NCBI GenBank assembly: GCA_030601605.1 | Contig: JAUVTI010000079.1 | Location: 1 to 8,575 of the forward strand | DNA length: 8,575 nucleotides | Source: Gemmatimonadales bacterium | GTDB lineage: Bacteria; Gemmatimonadota; Gemmatimonadetes; Gemmatimonadales; GWC2-71-9 | Direction: 5' to 3' | In this document: positions 5,541-8,575 of the stretch, one piece after another | Numbering within the stretch: the first letter of the stretch is position 1 | Layout: each line of letters starts with the position of its first letter | Position numbers and translations under genes: made by a program | The notes under the pieces: generated by a model | What the model saw: only the letters and a program-made list of their open reading frames with translations | What the model was told of the DNA's origin: nothing | Database searches by the model: none

Positions 5541-6527
5541 ATGAGACGGCATTTTGTGACGGCGGTCACACTCGGGGCAATTGCCCTGACCGCCTGCAGC
5601 GACAGCAGCCTGGACCCGACGCTCCAGGGGAACGCAACGCCGGAGGACCAGACCGAGATAACCCAGCTCCTGGAGGAGTCCGGTTTCTTCGCGGACCAGT
5701 TCGGAGTGGACGGATTGGTGCTCGGCGCAGCGGCGGAGCAGCCCGCCGGTATCTTCGGTTCGCCAGGTGAGATCCAGGGCGAGGTACCCCTGCCCGAGAG
5801 GTGGGGGCGTCACCACAAGCGTCCCATTCGGCGATCGATCACAATCGAGGTGGACGAGATCGAGGGCATCGCCTGGGTCACCAAGCGGGTCGTGTTCGAG
5901 GGCGAGTTCGTGTTCGCCACTCCGACCGACCTGGGTCCGGAGGCGATGCGCAAGCCGATGCAGCACACTCTGATCCAGAGCGCGCGCTTCGAGCGGGCCC
6001 CCGACGACGGTGTTGGCGAGCCGCCGACCGGGTCTCCCCAAGATGGGGACCGGCATCAGGGCCGCTGGTGCCTGGTTGCGGTATCGCCCGCGCAGTGGGT
6101 GCTGACCGAGCCCATCGAGCAGCGGGTCGAGATCGTCAGGGTCGTCGTGTACGTGGACGACGAACCGGTGCTCGAAGTGACCAACCCGAACGAACTGTAC
6201 GAGGTGGACGGCAGGGTGCCGCACCTTGCGGAGGGTCAGACCATGACGGTCAGGGCGTGGGTCGACGGAGGCACCGAAGGCAACGACCCGTCACGGTACG
6301 TGTTTCTCCACTGGCAGCATCGCAGCCCTGACACGCGAATTTGGATGCGGCGCCAGATGGACTTCGTTGACGACGGTGACGCCTCGCATTACGTGCGCAG
6401 TTGGGAAGTGCTGGCCCCCGGCCGCGAGCGGATCGCAGTCGACTTGATCGATAGTCAGTCGTTCGCAGTCACGGACGAGGACGATTACAACGCCAACGTG
6501 TGGGGGATTCCCTACATCATCGAGTAG
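5541..6527 (+). CDS. Putative lipoprotein of unknown function
   Basis: I do not recognise this 328-residue protein. It starts with a lipoprotein signal peptide: basic MRRH, a hydrophobic core, and lipobox LTAC with C19 as the likely lipidated residue, followed by SDSS. An acidic linker (20-80) leads to HHKRPIRR (91-98). Next comes a region predicted as beta-rich from alternating hydrophobic residues (99-127), then a Gly/Pro/Asp-rich linker (154-172). A second beta-rich, Ig- or sandwich-like part follows (175-328), with VEIVRVVVYVDDEPVLEV, GQTMTVRAWVDGG and RYVFLHW. Only C19 and C177 are cysteines, so it is not a multi-disulfide or c-type heme protein. It sits alone between a terminator and a convergent gene, with a CRP/FNR-like site upstream. 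No enzymatic motif is visible; a surface or binding role is possible but not shown. Confidence 0.8.
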   Translation: MRRHFVTAVTLGAIALTACSDSSLDPTLQGNATPEDQTEITQLLEESGFFADQFGVDGLVLGAAAEQPAGIFGSPGEIQGEVPLPERWGRHHKRPIRRSITIEVDEIEGIAWVTKRVVFEGEFVFATPTDLGPEAMRKPMQHTLIQSARFERAPDDGVGEPPTGSPQDGDRHQGRWCLVAVSPAQWVLTEPIEQRVEIVRVVVYVDDEPVLEVTNPNELYEVDGRVPHLAEGQTMTVRAWVDGGTEGNDPSRYVFLHWQHRSPDTRIWMRRQMDFVDDGDASHYVRSWEVLAPGRERIAVDLIDSQSFAVTDEDDYNANVWGIPYIIE

Positions 6528-6546
6528 TACAGGCGGTAGCCAAACA

Positions 6547-6618
6547 GACGCCTAGCGGTTACGGCGGGAGCGAGGACGAACTGATCGGCAGAAAGCTCCC
6601 ACGCAGCCGCTAGGCGTC
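6547..6618. terminator. Long imperfect hairpin between convergent genes
   Basis: GACGCCTAGCGG (6547-6558) and CCGCTAGGCGTC (6607-6618) are perfect 12-base complements, extended by a G-U and a U-A pair. After a small internal loop, GGGAGC (6566-6571) pairs with GCTCCC (6595-6600), leaving a 23-base loop. The structure fills most of the 98 bp between the lipoprotein stop and the permease stop, so a bidirectional transcription barrier is the simplest reading. It lacks a T-run on either side, which is unusual for an intrinsic terminator. A mobile-repeat or recombination-site origin is possible. The pairing is direct; the function is inferred. Confidence 0.55.
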
Positions 6619-6625
6619 GCTGCTA

Positions 6626-8305
6626 CTAGAACTCGAACCCCTCCATCTTCTTCAGGCCCACCTTGAGCGGCACCACAGTCGCGACCCCGCATATCGCCAC
6701 CACGCCAGCGAACGCTGCCACCATGGTGGCGTCGATACGCACCGGGCGTCCCTGGTAGATCGCCTCCAAGTAGCCGTACACCGGAATCGCCTCGACCACG
6801 ATCACCGCGGCTAGGAGTGCCACCGTGGTCATCATGAACACCAGCCCTCCGAACGAGGTGGGGATCTGCGCCGCGTTCTCCGTCTCGAACTGCGGGTACA
6901 GGGCGCCGAAACCCAGCGCCATCGCGCTGATGGCCAGCGTCAGCAATACGATGGTGCCCACGCCAACGGCCATCATGAACGGAGTCGCCTTGAGAATGAC
7001 GTTCGTGAACACGGTGATGATCAGCGCAAGGATCAGCAGTGGCACGGTCCCCACCCAGTACTTGGACCAGAGCAGCGCACGGAGGTCGAGCGGGCTCGAC
7101 CGCAGCAGCCACATTTGGCGCCCTTCGAGCGAGATTGCCGGGAACACGAAGCGGGCGGCGATGGCGGAGAGTACGAAACCGGCGAGCCCGAGGTTCAGGA
7201 AGGACACCACGGTCACCAGGAAGAACGGCACGCGCTCGCCCGTGAAGAGCGGGAGCGCCCGGATATTGAACAGGTAGATCACGACGAGCACGCCGAGCAG
7301 GATCAACTGGCTCCACTGGGTGGTATCGCGGAAGAACAGCTTCAGGTCCTTGATCACGAACTCCCGCTTTGCCACGGACAGCGGCTTGAACAGCGGATCC
7401 AGGATGCTGCGCCAAACCCAACCCTTGATGAACCGCTCGGCGCCCTCCTGGGCCTTGGTGAAGCCCGTCGGATAGAGCGCGACATGAAGCAATGCACCGA
7501 GCACGACGCACGCCGCCGCCGTACTCCACAGCATGAGCAGCGGAATCCAATCCAACGGGCCAACGAGGTAGCCCATCAACGCGTCCGTCGCCCACTCACT
7601 GGGGAGCAGCGGTGATGTCGGCGTGCGCAGCACAGTGATGAAGTCGAGCAGGTTCTGGAAGCCCTCCGGCCTGGCCAGTTGCTCGGGCCGGACGATGCGG
7701 AACAGCAGTACCACACCCCCGGCCGCTCCGATGGCGATCACTGAGAGCAGGTCTCGCGTGCGGCGTGCGGGGCAGCCGTTTACCAGGATGAGCGCTATCG
7801 CGCTGCCCCCCACGGCTGGGAGAACGAGCATCGGCAACAGGACAACCATCGAGTAGAACCCGAACAGCCATCCGCCATCATAGATGACGCCGTATGCCGA
7901 GAAGATCGGCACTGCCATGAGCGCCACCATCCACGAGCTGTGTATCAGCGTCTCGCCGAGCTTGGCCAGATAGATGTTGAGCCAGTCCGTCGGTGACGCC
8001 ACCAGCAGGTCGAGATCCTTGGCGAGAAAGAACGACGAGAGCGCCGTGATCACGTTGGACAGCAGCAGGATCGACAGGAAGGAGAGGAGCACGAGGCTGA
8101 GGAGCTTGCCGGCGAGCAGCGGCCCGATCTCCTCCACGCCGCGGAAGTAGCTGAGCACCCGGTACAGCACTCCGAAGACGGCCAGCCAGAAGACGAGCCC
8201 GACCGTGCCGATTACGAGCGCCTTGCTGCTGCCACCCTGCCCCTGCTTGAACCGTGTCAGGGCGGTGCGCCACTTGGGAGCGAGGATTTGGACCAGCGAT
8301 CGCAT
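6626..8305 (-). CDS. ABC exporter permease, fused two-half type
   Basis: This is a 559-residue integral membrane protein with about 12 hydrophobic segments, among them 29-52, 64-92, 148-176, 185-203, 254-277, 332-347, 417-436, 443-470, 484-505 and 526-547. It resembles putative ABC-2-like exporters. The two halves look duplicated: S104-P-x-D107-x7-K115 in LLVASPTDWLNIYLAKLG recurs as S404-P-x-D407-x7-K415 in RSSPLDLRALLWSKYW, exactly 300 residues later. One chain may therefore supply both membrane domains of the transporter. The start is the ATG overlapping the ATPase stop (TGATG), with no Shine-Dalgarno, so translation is probably coupled. A longer frame upstream exists but lies inside the ATPase gene and has non-membrane, Arg/Gly-rich composition. 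The substrate cannot be read from the sequence. Confidence 0.85.
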   Translation of the reverse strand: MRSLVQILAPKWRTALTRFKQGQGGSSKALVIGTVGLVFWLAVFGVLYRVLSYFRGVEEIGPLLAGKLLSLVLLSFLSILLLSNVITALSSFFLAKDLDLLVASPTDWLNIYLAKLGETLIHSSWMVALMAVPIFSAYGVIYDGGWLFGFYSMVVLLPMLVLPAVGGSAIALILVNGCPARRTRDLLSVIAIGAAGGVVLLFRIVRPEQLARPEGFQNLLDFITVLRTPTSPLLPSEWATDALMGYLVGPLDWIPLLMLWSTAAACVVLGALLHVALYPTGFTKAQEGAERFIKGWVWRSILDPLFKPLSVAKREFVIKDLKLFFRDTTQWSQLILLGVLVVIYLFNIRALPLFTGERVPFFLVTVVSFLNLGLAGFVLSAIAARFVFPAISLEGRQMWLLRSSPLDLRALLWSKYWVGTVPLLILALIITVFTNVILKATPFMMAVGVGTIVLLTLAISAMALGFGALYPQFETENAAQIPTSFGGLVFMMTTVALLAAVIVVEAIPVYGYLEAIYQGRPVRIDATMVAAFAGVVAICGVATVVPLKVGLKKMEGFEF

Positions 8306-8575
8306 CAGTCGGTGAGGATCGCCGCCAGCTCGCGCGCGGCCTCGCCGCCGGTGAGCTTGAGAAACAGATCTTCCAGCGAGGCATCGCCGGCGGCGGTCTG
8401 CCGCCTGAGCTCCTCCATCGTCCCGCGGGCCACGATCTTCCCCTCCTGGATGATGGCCATGCGGTCGCACATCGCCTGCGCCACCTCCATGGTGTGCGTG
8501 CTCATCAGCACCGTGCCGCCCCGCTCCACGAATGCGCGGAAGATGTCCTTGAGGAGGCGGGCGCCTCTGGGGTCG
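8305..8575 (-). CDS. ABC transporter ATP-binding protein, C-terminal fragment
   Basis: The gene enters from the right edge, leaving its last 89 residues. The fragment begins DPRGARLLKDIFR, the region just after Walker B and the D-loop. It continues GGTVLMSTHTMEVAQAMCDR, with the H-loop histidine in STH, and then IIQEGKIVARGTMEEL, the usual end of the nucleotide-binding fold. The tail DASLEDLFLKLTGG is typical of ABC-2 export ATPases. This cytoplasmic subunit would hydrolyse ATP to drive the permease encoded next. The Walker A, Q-loop and signature motifs are outside the window. Its stop TGA shares one base with the permease ATG. Confidence 0.93.
   Translation of the reverse strand, partial: DPRGARLLKDIFRAFVERGGTVLMSTHTMEVAQAMCDRMAIIQEGKIVARGTMEELRRQTAAGDASLEDLFLKLTGGEAARELAAILTD

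Noticed and set aside
8306..8470. Longer N-terminus (55 extra residues) for the permease
   Set aside because: The extension lies inside the ATPase gene in another frame and is Arg/Gly/His-rich. The ATG at 8305 gives the usual TGATG coupling.

Overview
The window comes from a GC-rich bacterium (above 60% GC by eye). A lipobox-bearing exported protein and a System I (Ccm) cytochrome c maturation operon suggest a diderm with c-type cytochromes, and the start of a hydrogenase maturation gene suggests it also makes a [NiFe]-hydrogenase. The Cys-type CcmE, multi-cysteine CcmH-like protein and fused ABC exporter would fit Gemmatimonadota or a similar non-proteobacterial phylum, but this is a guess without a database search.

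Layout from left to right: (1) 1-119, minus strand, the first 39 codons of a HypB-like nickel-insertion GTPase, running off the left edge. (2) 120-268, a divergent intergenic region. (3) 269-1753, plus strand, glycerol kinase GlpK. (4) 1746-1815, a perfect 8-bp inverted repeat and a -10-like box placed exactly where a leaderless transcript would begin at the ccmE ATG. (5) 1816-5389, plus strand, a tightly packed cytochrome c maturation operon: ccmE, ccmF, a CcmH-like gene and a CcmI-like zinc-ribbon gene, closed by a strong intrinsic terminator at 5417-5445. (6) 5450-5465, a perfect TGTGA-N6-TCACA site of CRP/FNR type, then 5541-6527, an unrecognised lipoprotein. (7) 6547-6618, a 72-nt imperfect hairpin between convergent genes. 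(8) 6626-8575, minus strand, an ABC exporter: a large fused permease preceded by the truncated 3' end of its ATPase gene.

The operon is the most interesting part. CcmE carries heme, CcmF is the membrane heme lyase, the CcmH-like protein would handle thiols of apocytochrome c, and the CcmI-like protein would be an accessory factor. The set is unusual. CcmE has Cys124 in a CxxxY motif in place of the usual histidine. The CcmH-like protein has five cysteines in 19 residues (CxCxC, then two more) in place of a simple LRCxxC, and a Tat-like N-terminus. The CcmI-like protein ends in two zinc ribbons. No ccmG lies in the cluster, and ccmA, ccmB, ccmC and ccmD are not in the window. The Cys-type CcmE is known from a variant System I described as lacking CcmH, so its presence beside a divergent CcmH-like gene deserves follow-up. 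No tRNA, rRNA, CRISPR array, transposase or insertion sequence was seen.
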